A DNA stretch of 64,000 nucleotides from Gimesia maris (GCF_008298035.1 NZ_CP042910.1:1694001-1758000), one strand, 5' to 3'. Shown: positions 42,205 to 50,520, counted from the stretch's first letter. Numbers and translations: made by a program. The notes: generated by a model not told the origin, from the letters alone.

Positions 42205-43305
42205 TTATTGCCGTTTTTCAATTACGGCTTCTGGCTCGCTGTGTTTATGCAATTGATTCCAGGCAGAAATCAGGTTCAACGCTTCGCACCTGCTCAACCG
42301 AAACCTCAAATGCGTGCCATCCGTGAGAACGACATTGTATTCGTTCCCATCGTTATCGGCTTCATTGAACCCATTCAGAGCAATACGCTGACTCATATCG
42401 ATGGCTGATTCCATCAGAAATAAATCGGCTTTTCGTCTGGCATCCTCACTGCTGTTTGCATTCTGAACCTGTAACATCACCTCTTCGCTAATTGTCGGGT
42501 TCGTAGCGAAGTGATGCCCCATTTGAATCTCAAAGAGTTCTGTTTCGTCCTCTTCAGAATCAACCAACGGGGTTTCCATCTCTGCAGTTTGATTTAAAGG
42601 TGACACTGTGTCACCCTTTTGTTCCATCGGTTCCAGGTCAACTGGATCCGAATTGCTTTCCTCTGCTTGGGTATCATCCTGATTAGGCCACGGTTCCAGA
42701 TCAGCAGGACAGATGGAACGAGCAATGTAAGCCCGCTTGCGGACTTCTCCCGGTTCGCAGTGATCAAGCCGATAATTCAAGTCACCGACAATCTGCTTGC
42801 ACTGATCGCGGGGGCCATCGATCCTGATAAATGCCGGGGGTAAATCATATTCGTTTTCCGGTTTCCAGGGAGTCGGCAGGGCAACACTGAGATTGGCATA
42901 CTTACTGCCGACGCGAACGCGAATGTACCAGTGAGAGACAATGCCGTCCTTGCTGTTTGCGATTCGTTCCCGGTTGAGGATAGCAGCAATCTCAGCAGCT
43001 GTTTTGGCTTTCTTGTACATCGTTGTATGTGGCGGAACTGATCGCCAGCAATCAGCCTGCCAGTCTTCAGGAACGTTGACCAGGTAAACCGGCCAGTCAT
43101 GGCGGGGGGTATCGACGCGTAACACTTCGTCAGGGGCTGGTGTGCCGATAGTGGGGGCTTCAACAGGTTTCAGGGCTTCCCAGTTGGCTGCCTTTTGTGC
43201 CAGCTGATCAACTGCCGTTGAATGACCTTTGGGAGAATCGAAGCCGCTTCCAGAGACGTTTTGAGAACCAGAGACGCACGCGGGGTTTGTGAATGTGGTA
43301 TTCAT
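42205..43305 (-). CDS. Uncharacterised element-borne protein
   Basis: About 366 residues from the ATG at 43305, which follows GAAAGGTGGTTAAGG. No recognised domain. The N-terminal half has a compact, possibly alpha/beta region (WPVYLVNVPEDWQADCW, HWYIRVRVGSKYANLSVALP, AFIRIDGPRDQCKQIVGDL). A very acidic linker follows (DDTQAEESNSDPVDLEP, VDSEEDETELFE). The C-terminus has another folded part (VVLTDGTHLRFRLSRCEALNLISAW). Its leader contains the structured RNA at 43337-43434, with the U tract about 30 bases before the start codon, so expression may be controlled by that RNA. A regulatory or replication-linked role for the element is possible but unproven. Confidence 0.75.
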   Translation of the reverse strand: MNTTFTNPACVSGSQNVSGSGFDSPKGHSTAVDQLAQKAANWEALKPVEAPTIGTPAPDEVLRVDTPRHDWPVYLVNVPEDWQADCWRSVPPHTTMYKKAKTAAEIAAILNRERIANSKDGIVSHWYIRVRVGSKYANLSVALPTPWKPENEYDLPPAFIRIDGPRDQCKQIVGDLNYRLDHCEPGEVRKRAYIARSICPADLEPWPNQDDTQAEESNSDPVDLEPMEQKGDTVSPLNQTAEMETPLVDSEEDETELFEIQMGHHFATNPTISEEVMLQVQNANSSEDARRKADLFLMESAIDMSQRIALNGFNEADNDGNEYNVVLTDGTHLRFRLSRCEALNLISAWNQLHKHSEPEAVIEKRQ

Positions 43306-43336
43306 CCTTAACCACCTTTCATTACGCACAAGGCGT

Positions 43337-43434
43337 AAAAAAAGAGTGCAGACTCTCACACACAGCTTCTAAGGCGGAATAGTACCGCCCGGGGTCCTCA
43401 CGGATACCCCACTCTGCGCAAGAGCCTGCACTCC
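43337..43434 (-). ncRNA. Structured leader RNA, copy A
   Basis: On the minus strand an outer stem (GAGTGCAG with CTGCACTC) encloses three hairpins: CTC-TTGCGCA-GAG, GGGGT/ACCCC and GGCGG/CCGCC. A run of seven U follows the outer stem, and a further ACGC/GCGT hairpin lies before the gene at 43305. The copy at 55983-56073 has the same layout with different stem sequences that still pair. The conserved unpaired part is TGCGCA. It could be an attenuator-like leader or a free small RNA. A 46-codon reading frame (MNSKTNNSNW...) also crosses it. Confidence 0.5.
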
Positions 43435-43643
43435 AATTACTATTATTGGTTTTAGAATTCATAGTTACTATTTGCCTTTCAGCTTTTAGAAGGCTCGATT
43501 TTGTTTTGATTCGCGTTATTTGTCAATACGTTACAAACTTTTTATTGAAAGCAATTCGGTAATTGACGTTGGTATATCAATCTCTGTAGAGTGGATTGAG
43601 GCTTTCACACCTTTTGAACAAACACCCAAATGAAGATTTTGTC

Positions 43644-44501
43644 ATGGCAAAAAAAGCGGCTACTCGAAGAAAGATCACCAAGACCAAATCCAGCAATACT
43701 ACAAAAGAAACAATCGAATGTGGTTTGATCATGCCTATTTCAGAAATCGATGGTTGTAGTGCAGACCACTGGGAACAGGTCAGAGAGATTATCGAAGAAG
43801 CTTTGGATTCCGAGTCGATAAAAACCCGGCTGGTAAGTGATGCCGACGAAGTTGGAATCATTCAAGACCGAATCGTTAAAAACCTTTATCAAAACCCTGT
43901 GGTAGTTTGTGATGTGAGTTGTAAGAATCCAAATGTAATGTTTGAATTAGGCCTTAGGCTCGCTTTTGATAAGCCTACCATTGTGATTAAGGATGATGAA
44001 ACGGAGTACTCTTTTGATACCTCACCAATTGAGCACATCCCGTATCCAAGAAACTTAAATTATCGGAGTATGGTTAAATTCAAAAAAACTTTGCGACAAA
44101 AAGTAGAGTCAACACTAGAGAAAGCTAAGTCGGACCCAAACTACTCAACATTTCTAGGTTCTTTTAGAATCAAGAATCTGGTAGGAATTGAAACTGACGA
44201 AGTAACACCATCCGAATATGTGTTAAGTGAACTCAAAGATTTAAAGAAAATCGTAAGTAGAATTAGTTCAAAGCAAAGCACATACCAACATATTGACCCA
44301 AAGTTTCTGCCCAAAGAATTTAAACCAATCGAGGATGAACCTGTTCGCATGACACATGAGATCAGGTTTGGTAATGACAGTACTTTTGAATTGTCGAAAG
44401 AGGCCGTGGAAAAATTAATAAAATGGAAAGCCAACAAACCTGACAATGTTTTTTCCACGATGACTGCTGATGAATTCGATGAGTTAATTACAAGGTTATG
44501 A
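43644..44501 (+). CDS. 2-deoxyribosyltransferase/TIR-like Rossmann protein, unknown
   Basis: About 285 residues. The ATG at 43644 is chosen because the upstream in-frame start is TTG without a binding site. After a Lys-rich tail (MAKKAATRRKITKTK), residues 25-130 form a flavodoxin-like alpha/beta domain: ECGLIMPISEIDGCSADHW, LVSDADEVGIIQDRIVKNLY, NPVVVCDVSCKNPNVMFELGLRLAF and KPTIVIKDD. The NPNVMFELGLRLA phrase resembles nucleoside 2-deoxyribosyltransferase and related nucleotide-sensing folds that occur in defence systems. The rest is helical with no named domain. A+T-rich coding suggests recent transfer. It ends 50 bases from the convergent TIR gene, so both may form one cargo module. Confidence 0.65.
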   Translation: MAKKAATRRKITKTKSSNTTKETIECGLIMPISEIDGCSADHWEQVREIIEEALDSESIKTRLVSDADEVGIIQDRIVKNLYQNPVVVCDVSCKNPNVMFELGLRLAFDKPTIVIKDDETEYSFDTSPIEHIPYPRNLNYRSMVKFKKTLRQKVESTLEKAKSDPNYSTFLGSFRIKNLVGIETDEVTPSEYVLSELKDLKKIVSRISSKQSTYQHIDPKFLPKEFKPIEDEPVRMTHEIRFGNDSTFELSKEAVEKLIKWKANKPDNVFSTMTADEFDELITRL

Positions 44502-44550
44502 ATGTCTCTGAAAATATTTTTGTGTTTGATAGGACGCTTTTTTCTATAAC

Positions 44551-45660
44551 TCATAATTTCCGTGGTGGCTCGGGCTCCCGCCCAGTATTGTTCGTCTGCA
44601 AGGACTTCACCACTCGCTCCAGCTGCTGTTCAAACTTTGCTTTGTCCGACTCCCACTCAGTGAAATCCGGGGCCATACGTTCGAGCACCTGATTCTTATT
44701 TGGATGGTTCCAGTCTGAGAAAAGGTAACCATCCAGGTTCAGAGGGATTAGAGACCGAACCTCACAGCCCCGGTCTTTGAACAACTGCTTTTCTTTGGCG
44801 AACGCGTGTTTCAATTCATCATTAACCCATCCGCTCGTCAGAGAATGCTTGGACGCACAGAGCAGTACTTTGTCCCAGCCCCGGATACCGTGGTCTATCC
44901 GATCATAGATGTTGTCACCAGGCAGAATCTGATGATCGTCGAGCCAGCAGCTAATCCCTTTTCCCATTAATGCCTCGTATAGACGACGAGCAAACATTTT
45001 GTCCTCGTGGCTGTAACTGATAAAACAGGAATAGAAATCAATTTTGGCTCCTGAAAAGTGGCTCGGTATATTGGTGACAAAACCATCTGGTAAGCCACAA
45101 CCACTCAGAAAGCTTTGGGGGATTTTTCCGTGAGATCGCATTAAGGTATCAACACCTATGGTACTTCGATTTAGGTGTTCGATTTTTTCGAGTCCTATTA
45201 CTTCAGACAAATCTAAATTTGTCCAAAGAGTATATGAAGATTTCGCACGACTTAGGCAAGTGTCTTTCATTTTAGCAAAACTAAAATTTGTATAATGCAA
45301 CGTTGCATCTTGAAAATCAGCACCACATAAATTCGATTCAGTAAAATCAGTTTTGACAAAAATAGCATTTCTAAATATCGCGTTGGTAAAAGTGGATATC
45401 CCTAAGTCTGCCCAAGACAAGTCAGCTCCAGTAAAGTCCGTCCCGATGGCTTTAATTTTATGCAATACTGAAAAAGATAGATTGGCGCTGTAGAGATTGG
45501 CCCCGCTTATATCTAGGTTGCCAAAGTCAACTGAAGGCAAAATGAGTTCACTCAAGTCTGCCTCGCGTAAATCAAGAATCGTGTAAAGATGCTCCTTTCG
45601 CCATTTTTCTATGGTATCCTTACCCTGTTTAACAATCTCGACATGTTCAGGGTTTGCCAC
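44551..45660 (-). CDS. Pentapeptide-repeat protein with C-terminal TIR domain
   Basis: A 369-residue fusion. Residues about 30-155 are pentapeptide repeats (A(D/N)LxX pattern: LREADLSELI, GANLYSANL, GTDFTGADLSWADL, KTDFTESNLCGADF), forming a right-handed beta-helix. About 205-345 are a TIR domain: FYSCFISYSHEDKMFARRLYEAL, CWLDDHQILPGD and SLTSGWVNDELKHAF, in which Glu282 matches the catalytic Glu of NAD-degrading TIRs. Bacterial TIR effectors kill or arrest infected cells by depleting NAD or making signalling nucleotides; here that is inference. The pentapeptide part may be the sensor or scaffold. Convergent with the 2-deoxyribosyltransferase-like gene. Confidence 0.88.
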   Translation of the reverse strand: MANPEHVEIVKQGKDTIEKWRKEHLYTILDLREADLSELILPSVDFGNLDISGANLYSANLSFSVLHKIKAIGTDFTGADLSWADLGISTFTNAIFRNAIFVKTDFTESNLCGADFQDATLHYTNFSFAKMKDTCLSRAKSSYTLWTNLDLSEVIGLEKIEHLNRSTIGVDTLMRSHGKIPQSFLSGCGLPDGFVTNIPSHFSGAKIDFYSCFISYSHEDKMFARRLYEALMGKGISCWLDDHQILPGDNIYDRIDHGIRGWDKVLLCASKHSLTSGWVNDELKHAFAKEKQLFKDRGCEVRSLIPLNLDGYLFSDWNHPNKNQVLERMAPDFTEWESDKAKFEQQLERVVKSLQTNNTGREPEPPRKL

Positions 45661-45733
45661 TTTGTTCTCCCTAATGACTATCTATTCAAATTGGATATCT
45701 TGCTATTATGAGAACGGAACACAAGCCAGTCAA

Positions 45734-45934
45734 TCAGTTTCCCTTCGGTGCCACCCGCAACCGCACGTATGGCTTCAGCGACTTTCGGCCCGTTGCATTC
45801 CAGCCCGCGAACTCGTATTCCCTGCCGTTCTCAATCGTGAAGGACCCCACAAAGTCGGGTTGGTTCGCGTTTTCCTTATACCGTCTGCGAAACATCACGC
45901 CCTTGTTTTTCTTGTTCCGATACTTTTCCGTCAT
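45734..45934 (-). CDS. DUF736-like small protein
   Basis: A 66-residue protein that I read from the ATG at 45934. KKNKGVMFRRRYKENANQPDFVGSFTIENGREYEFAGWN matches the common plasmid/phage small-protein pattern GxLFKNxRKxxxNHPDYTGSxxIxGxEYxxxAWxN. Such proteins sit near replication or recombination genes of mobile elements; their function is not established. Only a weak binding site (CGGA) precedes it. The overlapping plus-strand frame has no such similarity and is rejected. Confidence 0.65.
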   Translation of the reverse strand: MTEKYRNKKNKGVMFRRRYKENANQPDFVGSFTIENGREYEFAGWNATGRKSLKPYVRLRVAPKGN

Positions 45935-46596
45935 CGTCCGTGATTCCGTTCTGAATTCTCTTTGCGCAATCCATGCCAAGAGACAGCTTCAATTTCTGCT
46001 TAACAGTTTGATTCACCGTTCACGGTCTGAGATGTATTCAGCGCTATTTCTGGATCGTGGATACCCAGGTTGGTGTTAACTGTCTTGGGATAATCAATCC
46101 TGTTTGCCCCCACTGGGTTGCCCCAGATGTGAGACAATCATTCCCCTCCTGCAGTGTTGAATCATCCTGAAACTCTCAGTCCAGGATGACAAAACATAAT
46201 TCAGCCAAGAAAGGTGGCATGACAGTTCAGCGCGTAACCGGAGCTAAGACTTTAATAGTCAAAAGTCCGTTTCGCTGTTCATTCCGATCCAGGCAGGTCT
46301 TTGCTCCACATTTCACGCCCACTCAGGGACGCCGCTTCCAACCTGTTTGCCAATCCAGGCTTCCACGGTAACTGCCGGGTACTACGTTCGCAGTGCTGGT
46401 TAGGCACATCGGAACTATTTCAACTCACTGCCAATCGAGGCTGTATGCCGCTGGTTGAAAACTTACGGCTGATATCCCCGTTCCGACACAATGACGGAAC
46501 GAGGTTCTGTATCAATAATCGCTGTGTTTTCCCGAAGTATCAAAATGATCCTTCGAGGGATTTTTGTCTGATGCTGTGTCACCAGGTTTCCCCGGC
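45935..46596. other. Non-coding stretch in element 1
   Basis: About 660 bases without a supported gene on either strand. A short perfect palindrome with CGTTCCG/CGGAACG arms lies near 46477-46503. The reading frames present do not resemble any family and have no binding sites. It may be decayed coding DNA or hold regulatory sites. Confidence 0.4.
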
Positions 46597-47052
46597 TTAT
46601 GGGTCGTACTCCCACTGATACGGGGAAAACTGAAACGGCTCGTACTGGGGCAGACCAACGGCAACGGCTTCCTGCCGTCCAGTCACTAACTCTCGTTCCC
46701 TGCGCCGCTCATCTGCGATAGAGGCAAGCACCTGCCTTTCATGAAGCTTCACTTCGGCTGATCGGTCACGATGTCTGTTGCATTCAATCAGGGCTTCTTG
46801 AATCGACCATTCGTCGTTCAGGTCCAGACGGACAATCACATGGTCCTCGATGATGCCGACTTCCTTGGCTGCCTGAAAACGCTTGTGTCCGTCAACGATG
46901 ATCAGGTCCTGTGTAACCTGAATCGGACAGATAATGCCGTGCTGTCTCACAGATGCAATGAAACTACGGTCGATGTCGTACCCATACAGAGTAATACTCA
47001 GAGGATGCATGGCCAGCTTGTCCAGGCGAACGTGATTGAGAACGTAGTTCAA
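46597..47052 (-). CDS. ParB/Srx-type N-terminal domain protein
   Basis: About 151 residues. I start at the TTG at 47052 because GGAGG lies four bases upstream; a longer ATG start at 47121 has no binding site and adds an unlikely tail. VRLDKLAMHPLSITLYGYDIDRSFIASVRQHGIICPIQVT, LIIVDGHKRFQAAKEVGI and HVIVRLDLNDEWSIQEALIECNRHRDRSAEVKLHE form the ParB N-terminal fold, with DGHKR as the CTP/nucleotide-binding motif (GxRR equivalent). No ParB DNA-binding helix-turn-helix region or ParA partner is present. It probably acts in element control rather than classical partition. Confidence 0.82.
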   Translation of the reverse strand: MNYVLNHVRLDKLAMHPLSITLYGYDIDRSFIASVRQHGIICPIQVTQDLIIVDGHKRFQAAKEVGIIEDHVIVRLDLNDEWSIQEALIECNRHRDRSAEVKLHERQVLASIADERRRERELVTGRQEAVAVGLPQYEPFQFSPYQWEYDP

Positions 47053-47312
47053 GAAACCTCCGCTGTTTTGTTCAATGAATGTGAAAACGAGGACGCCGAT
47101 TGAGAAACCGACAAAAAACAACCGACGCCCCTCGTTTTACTGAATCCAATTGCAGTGAAAACCGGCTATTTGCAGCCTGGTTAAAAGGCAAATATTTTCA
47201 ATTCGCTGTGTTCTGAATTCGGAAGGAAAGAGACACACAAAACCCGACAGATCGTATGTTACTCAGTAAAATTCCATACCCAAAAAAGGACCCGTGGGGT
47301 TCAGGCAGACAC

Positions 47313-48428
47313 TCAGACAGCCTGTTGCACGCCCGCTGTGGCCTGTCCTGTAGCGCTTAGACCTTCAGCCAAGGCTTGAGTCTGATCTTTGTTCAACGCG
47401 CCCGTCTGGTAGCATCTGTCGCACTTCTTGCCGTTGCAGTATCCACAGACGGCAACCGGCTTGCGGTAGTTGATCGTGTTCATCAGATTGGTGTAACAGG
47501 TCATGATGTCCTGCATGGCGTTGGGATTACACCAGGCACCACCCGGACCACTGGACAATTCGCCGATGGCTTTCTTCAGTGCCGTGGCATGCTTCTGAGC
47601 TTCGCGATACGGGGCCTGCATTTCCTTCACGTGATAGTCAGTCACAGTGTCGTCAGGTACAACAGGATCGGCAACGGGTTCGTATCCGCCCCACTCGGCA
47701 GGATTGTAGGTGATTCCCGGGGACGGCTCCCCTCTCCCCATCGCACGCTCGTATTCGGCTTTCTGCTGATCGGCTGGCAATGCTGCAATCTCAACAGCCC
47801 GGTCTTTGCTGACTTTCTTTGCAGTTAGCAGTTCGTCCCTGACTTCCGGTCCAAGGTTGTCTGCCAGTTTATCAACGGCTTCGGCATACTTGGCATCGCG
47901 TCTGACCTGCTTTTCGCTAATGCCGACCTGGTTGGCTATCCTGCCTGCAGTTTCTCCCGTCCGGACATTTTGACCAGACGGGGATTCTGCAGGATTATTG
48001 CCCCGATTCAAGAAACTTGTGTTGTCCCTCTTCTGGGAGTTATACAGCCTCCCGACCAGGTATGCCCGCTGTGAGGGGGCTACATTCCGCCGTCCGATCT
48101 GGTTGTTGATGATCCAGTCATGCACAGCGTCCCGGTCTAAGAATTCCAGCTGCTTGATGCGTGGCGGGGCAATCCTTTGCCGTTGTTCGTCCGTGAGGTT
48201 TCGCCACACATTAAACCGGTTATGGCCATCGACCAGAATGCCTTCTGATTTCCAGACGATCAGAGGCTCCCGGAATTCACCGTCTGAGAGAATGTTGTCC
48301 CGCAGCTGGTTAGCCTCTTCATATGACAATGCAGGACAGAGCGATTGGAATTTCTCATAGATGCGGATGGCATCCAGTTTGAGGAGATGGGAAGTGGTTT
48401 CAGTGTCGGTAGGAGAATCTGAAGTCAA
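47313..48428 (-). CDS. ParB-domain protein with HTH and metal-binding tail
   Basis: About 371 residues from a TTG at 48428 preceded by AGGG; the same frame is open 63 codons further upstream, but that segment crosses two hairpins and is unlikely coding. Order: ParB fold (LDAIRIYEKFQSLCPALSYEEANQLRDNIL, EPLIVWKSEGILVDGHNRFNVW), helical linker (HDWIINNQIGRRNVAPSQRAYLVGRLYN), HTH (ETAGRIANQVGISEKQVRRDAKYAEAV), and a Cys-rich tail (VCGYCNGKKCDRCYQTG) likely binding zinc. The N-terminus and DGHNR agree with the smaller ParB gene downstream. It may be the element's main DNA-binding regulator or replication-control factor. Confidence 0.8.
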   Translation of the reverse strand: MTSDSPTDTETTSHLLKLDAIRIYEKFQSLCPALSYEEANQLRDNILSDGEFREPLIVWKSEGILVDGHNRFNVWRNLTDEQRQRIAPPRIKQLEFLDRDAVHDWIINNQIGRRNVAPSQRAYLVGRLYNSQKRDNTSFLNRGNNPAESPSGQNVRTGETAGRIANQVGISEKQVRRDAKYAEAVDKLADNLGPEVRDELLTAKKVSKDRAVEIAALPADQQKAEYERAMGRGEPSPGITYNPAEWGGYEPVADPVVPDDTVTDYHVKEMQAPYREAQKHATALKKAIGELSSGPGGAWCNPNAMQDIMTCYTNLMNTINYRKPVAVCGYCNGKKCDRCYQTGALNKDQTQALAEGLSATGQATAGVQQAV

Positions 48429-48492
48429 AGCATTATCCCTGTATAAAACGAGGTTCTGATTTAAGGACGGGGACTCTGCCAACTGCCCCGAC

Positions 48493-48611
48493 GCCGACGA
48501 CTGAGGGAAATTTGAAAACCTCAGTCGTCGGCAGAGAATTAAAAAAGCACATGATTTGCTGACCGCCAATGCTGGCGACCAGGGGAAAATCGTAAACCCC
48601 AGTCGCCAGCA
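48493..48611. repeat. Two related palindromes in the ParB leader
   Basis: First palindrome: arms GCCGACGACTGAGG and CCTCAGTCGTCGGC (48493-48506, 48519-48532), 14 perfect pairs with a 12-base loop. Second: TGCTGGCGAC and GTCGCCAGCA outer arms plus GGGG/CCCC inner arms (48570-48611). On the minus strand both read CGACTGRGG-TTT-...-TTTCCC, so they are homologous despite changed stems. They lie 65 bases or more upstream of the start of the ParB-HTH gene. Confidence 0.65.
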
Positions 48612-48706
48612 CATCACAGCCTATTTCATTGGTTTCCACTGTAAGCCCCGGCTGCATACCTCTGTGGCAACGATCACAGCCGGGACTTATACAGGGAATG
48701 TGGTTC

Positions 48707-49261
48707 CTACGTAGCCAGGCACTGCTTTCTCAGTCTGTTCATTCCATCGATCAGTACAGCCCGATTCCCCCCTGATGGGTAGTCAGGATGCTTGAAACTC
48801 TGTTCTAACAGAAGCAATTTCACAACTTCTGGGTGCATTCGATAAAACAGATTGACTGACTGGCGATGTCCTTGATGCAAGGCCTCTTCGACATAGCCGA
48901 GTTTTGTCAGTTCTTCACGAATCCGAACTTTCCATGATTCAAGCTGATCAACGATCTCGTTATGCCGCGTCTTATGGTCAGCAACGTGGAGTTGAGAGAA
49001 CTCTTTCACCTTGTTGCAAAGCTCAAGTGCCTTGCCATACAGATCAAAACGGTAAGTGTTGCTGGCTGGACCTTCGAAGAGGTCTTTTGACGAAATTGAC
49101 TCGATGTCTCCAGACTCAACTCGAGCGCGGGCCTCTTCGTGAATGTCAACTTTTTTATTGTGAGAGTCGATTTCCTTCACCAGGGGGACCAACGCTTTTT
49201 TTGTGTCGTCCGAATACCAGTCGCGTTCAGCAGGACTGGAAATTCTAAGGCTGTGATTCAT
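48707..49261 (-). CDS. Uncharacterised helical protein
   Basis: A 184-residue soluble protein with no recognised domain. It is predicted to be nearly all helical: KKALVPLVKEIDSHNKKVDIHEEARARVE, FDLYGKALELCNKVKEFSQLHV, DHKTRHNEIVDQLESWKVRIREELTKLGYVEEAL. The C-terminus has YPSGGNRAVLIDGMNRLRKQC. It sits with small DNA-binding genes on the minus strand of element 1 and probably belongs to the element backbone rather than cargo. Real by length, codon use and neighbouring context only. Confidence 0.65.
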   Translation of the reverse strand: MNHSLRISSPAERDWYSDDTKKALVPLVKEIDSHNKKVDIHEEARARVESGDIESISSKDLFEGPASNTYRFDLYGKALELCNKVKEFSQLHVADHKTRHNEIVDQLESWKVRIREELTKLGYVEEALHQGHRQSVNLFYRMHPEVVKLLLLEQSFKHPDYPSGGNRAVLIDGMNRLRKQCLAT

Positions 49262-49318
49262 TTATGGCTCTTCTAAAATGGATAATGAATGGTTTAAACC
49301 GTTGCTGCGTGCGACCTG

Positions 49319-49561
49319 CTACCGAAAACGAATCAGGTCTTGAAACCGCAGCTTGCCTTTCTCCTTCAGTGTTTGAAGCTTCAGTTTGTATTTCCGGTCG
49401 CGCTCGCGTTGTTCATACACTTGGTCGACATTGAACACGATTCCTTCCTCGCGGATTTTTTGCTTTGCCAGTTCAACTTCCTCCGCTTTCCGCTTCTCAG
49501 TCTCTTGCTGCCAGAAAAGTCTAATGTTTCTGGTTGTTTCGCTTTCTTCAGCTGCCATCAT
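49319..49561 (-). CDS. Small charged coiled-coil protein
   Basis: An 80-residue, strongly charged protein (FWQQETEKRKAEEVELAKQKIREEGI, YEQRERDRKYKLKLQTLKEKGK) with heptad-like helices and no named family. GAGGGA precedes the double ATG; either may be used. It lies 57 bases beyond the helical protein gene, and both may be in one transcript with the DNA-binding gene at 49610. Possibly a DNA- or protein-binding accessory factor. Confidence 0.6.
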   Translation of the reverse strand: MMAAEESETTRNIRLFWQQETEKRKAEEVELAKQKIREEGIVFNVDQVYEQRERDRKYKLKLQTLKEKGKLRFQDLIRFR

Positions 49562-49609
49562 TCCCTCGCTTAAAAATCGTCCGTGTAATAAAGGCCACAG
49601 GCCCCCTGA

Positions 49610-49822
49610 TTAGAGGGCTGTGGCTGCCTCCTGCGCTTCAGCCTGCTTATCCAGAAACGCCAGGAAATCAGAACCTCGGACATACTTGCGGCGTCCGATG
49701 GTGATCGTCTTCAACCCCTTTTTAACAGCGTTCTGGAACGCACAGTGTTGAAGTCCTGCCAGCGTTTTGAATTGGTCCAGGGTATACACCCCGCCAGACT
49801 GGATTGAACTTGGATCTGCGAT
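49610..49822 (-). CDS. Small HTH/excisionase-like protein (start uncertain)
   Basis: Up to 70 residues. YTLDQFKTLAGLQHCAFQNAVKKGLKTITIGRRKYVRGSDFLAFL is an HTH_17/excisionase-type winged helix. Two starts are possible. ATC at 49822 has AAAGGAG seven bases upstream, an excellent site, but a rare start codon. GTG at 49789 would still cover the whole motif but has no clear site. A GCCACAG/CTGTGGC hairpin spans the stop codon and could act as terminator. It probably binds DNA at the element ends or promoters. Confidence 0.65.
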   Translation of the reverse strand: MADPSSIQSGGVYTLDQFKTLAGLQHCAFQNAVKKGLKTITIGRRKYVRGSDFLAFLDKQAEAQEAATAL

Positions 49823-49952
49823 TGCTCGACTCCTTTCGTAAGTGATAGGTGTGTCATTCGTTTTCGAATGGTTTCCTCTTTGGCGTAATCGAAAGTATCA
49901 CACTTTTGAAATTATGTAAGATCGTTAATTCGGAATCCGATTTTCCCGTTTG

Positions 49953-50216
49953 TCAGATCACGTTTTCGTAAGTAACATCAATCCGTTTTTGACCACACTT
50001 ACGACAGCGAGTTCGTTTTCTGCTCACGTAGTTGAAAGGCTGCCCAGTGGGGGCCGTGCCTGAGAACTCTCTGGTCTTCACACTTGAGTAGCCCAGCCGG
50101 TCAGTTGATAAGCAAGCCGGACATTGAGACAGGAAAACGTTTTGAACTGGTAGGGATTGGGTTTTTGCCCCCTTGGGTCGCCCGACCTTGGGCTTCGATA
50201 TCTCAGCAGTCGTCAT
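49953..50216 (-). CDS. Small zinc-ribbon-like protein
   Basis: About 87 residues from the ATG at 50216, which follows GGAGG at good spacing. The N-terminus resembles an AT-hook (KVGRPKGAKTQ). Two Cys pairs, CPAC and CRKC, about 40 residues apart, form a probable zinc ribbon. Such proteins in mobile elements are usually DNA-binding regulators. No precise family is recognised. Confidence 0.65.
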   Translation of the reverse strand: MTTAEISKPKVGRPKGAKTQSLPVQNVFLSQCPACLSTDRLGYSSVKTREFSGTAPTGQPFNYVSRKRTRCRKCGQKRIDVTYENVI

Positions 50217-50298
50217 TAATTGCCTCCACATGCAATACAACGAAATGCAACCAGGCGGAACGATCCCCCGGTTAATCAGAAATAGAGATTCACGGGAT

Positions 50299-50520
50299 TC
50301 AAGCTGGGCTGGGATTTAGCGGTGTTGATTGTGAATCAATGAAGCGGTCAATTTCTTTTCGTGCATAGCGAACAGCAGCACCAAGCTTGACACAACGGAT
50401 TTTACCCTCTTCTCGCATCTTCCAGAGAGTACGCTCGCAACACCCAAGCAGGCGAGCAGCTTCTTTGCTGTCAACAAGGACAGGGGGCTCCTGTGTAGAA
50501 TGAGCCGAGTTTTCGATCAT
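50299..50520 (-). CDS. Excisionase-like HTH protein of element 1
   Basis: A 73-residue protein with AGGAGG upstream. VDSKEAARLLGCCERTLWKMREEGKIRCVKLGAAVRYARKEIDRFI is an HTH_17 (MerR/Xis-type) winged helix that binds DNA. It is clearly related to the protein at 59061-59255 in element 2 (SEAAHLLNVCGRTLARMRNQGKLKFLKIGNAVRYSRADIEEFI). Both lie beside clustered short repeats and so probably act as the element's recombination directionality factor or regulator. Confidence 0.83.
   Translation of the reverse strand: MIENSAHSTQEPPVLVDSKEAARLLGCCERTLWKMREEGKIRCVKLGAAVRYARKEIDRFIDSQSTPLNPSPA

Noticed and set aside
45611..46079. Plus-strand frames opposite the DUF736-like gene
   Set aside because: The minus-strand reading has a recognisable family pattern; the plus frames do not.
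46186..46618. Plus-strand frames of 60-105 codons
   Set aside because: No binding sites, no family resemblance, overlap each other and the end of the ParB gene.
46597..48428. ParABS partition system in element 1
   Set aside because: Two ParB-domain proteins are present but there is no ParA ATPase gene and no verified parS; a regulatory role is more likely.
48429..48617. Upstream in-frame extension of the ParB-HTH gene to 48617
   Set aside because: It would code through two strong hairpins and gives an unlikely hydrophobic start; TTG 48428 has a binding site.
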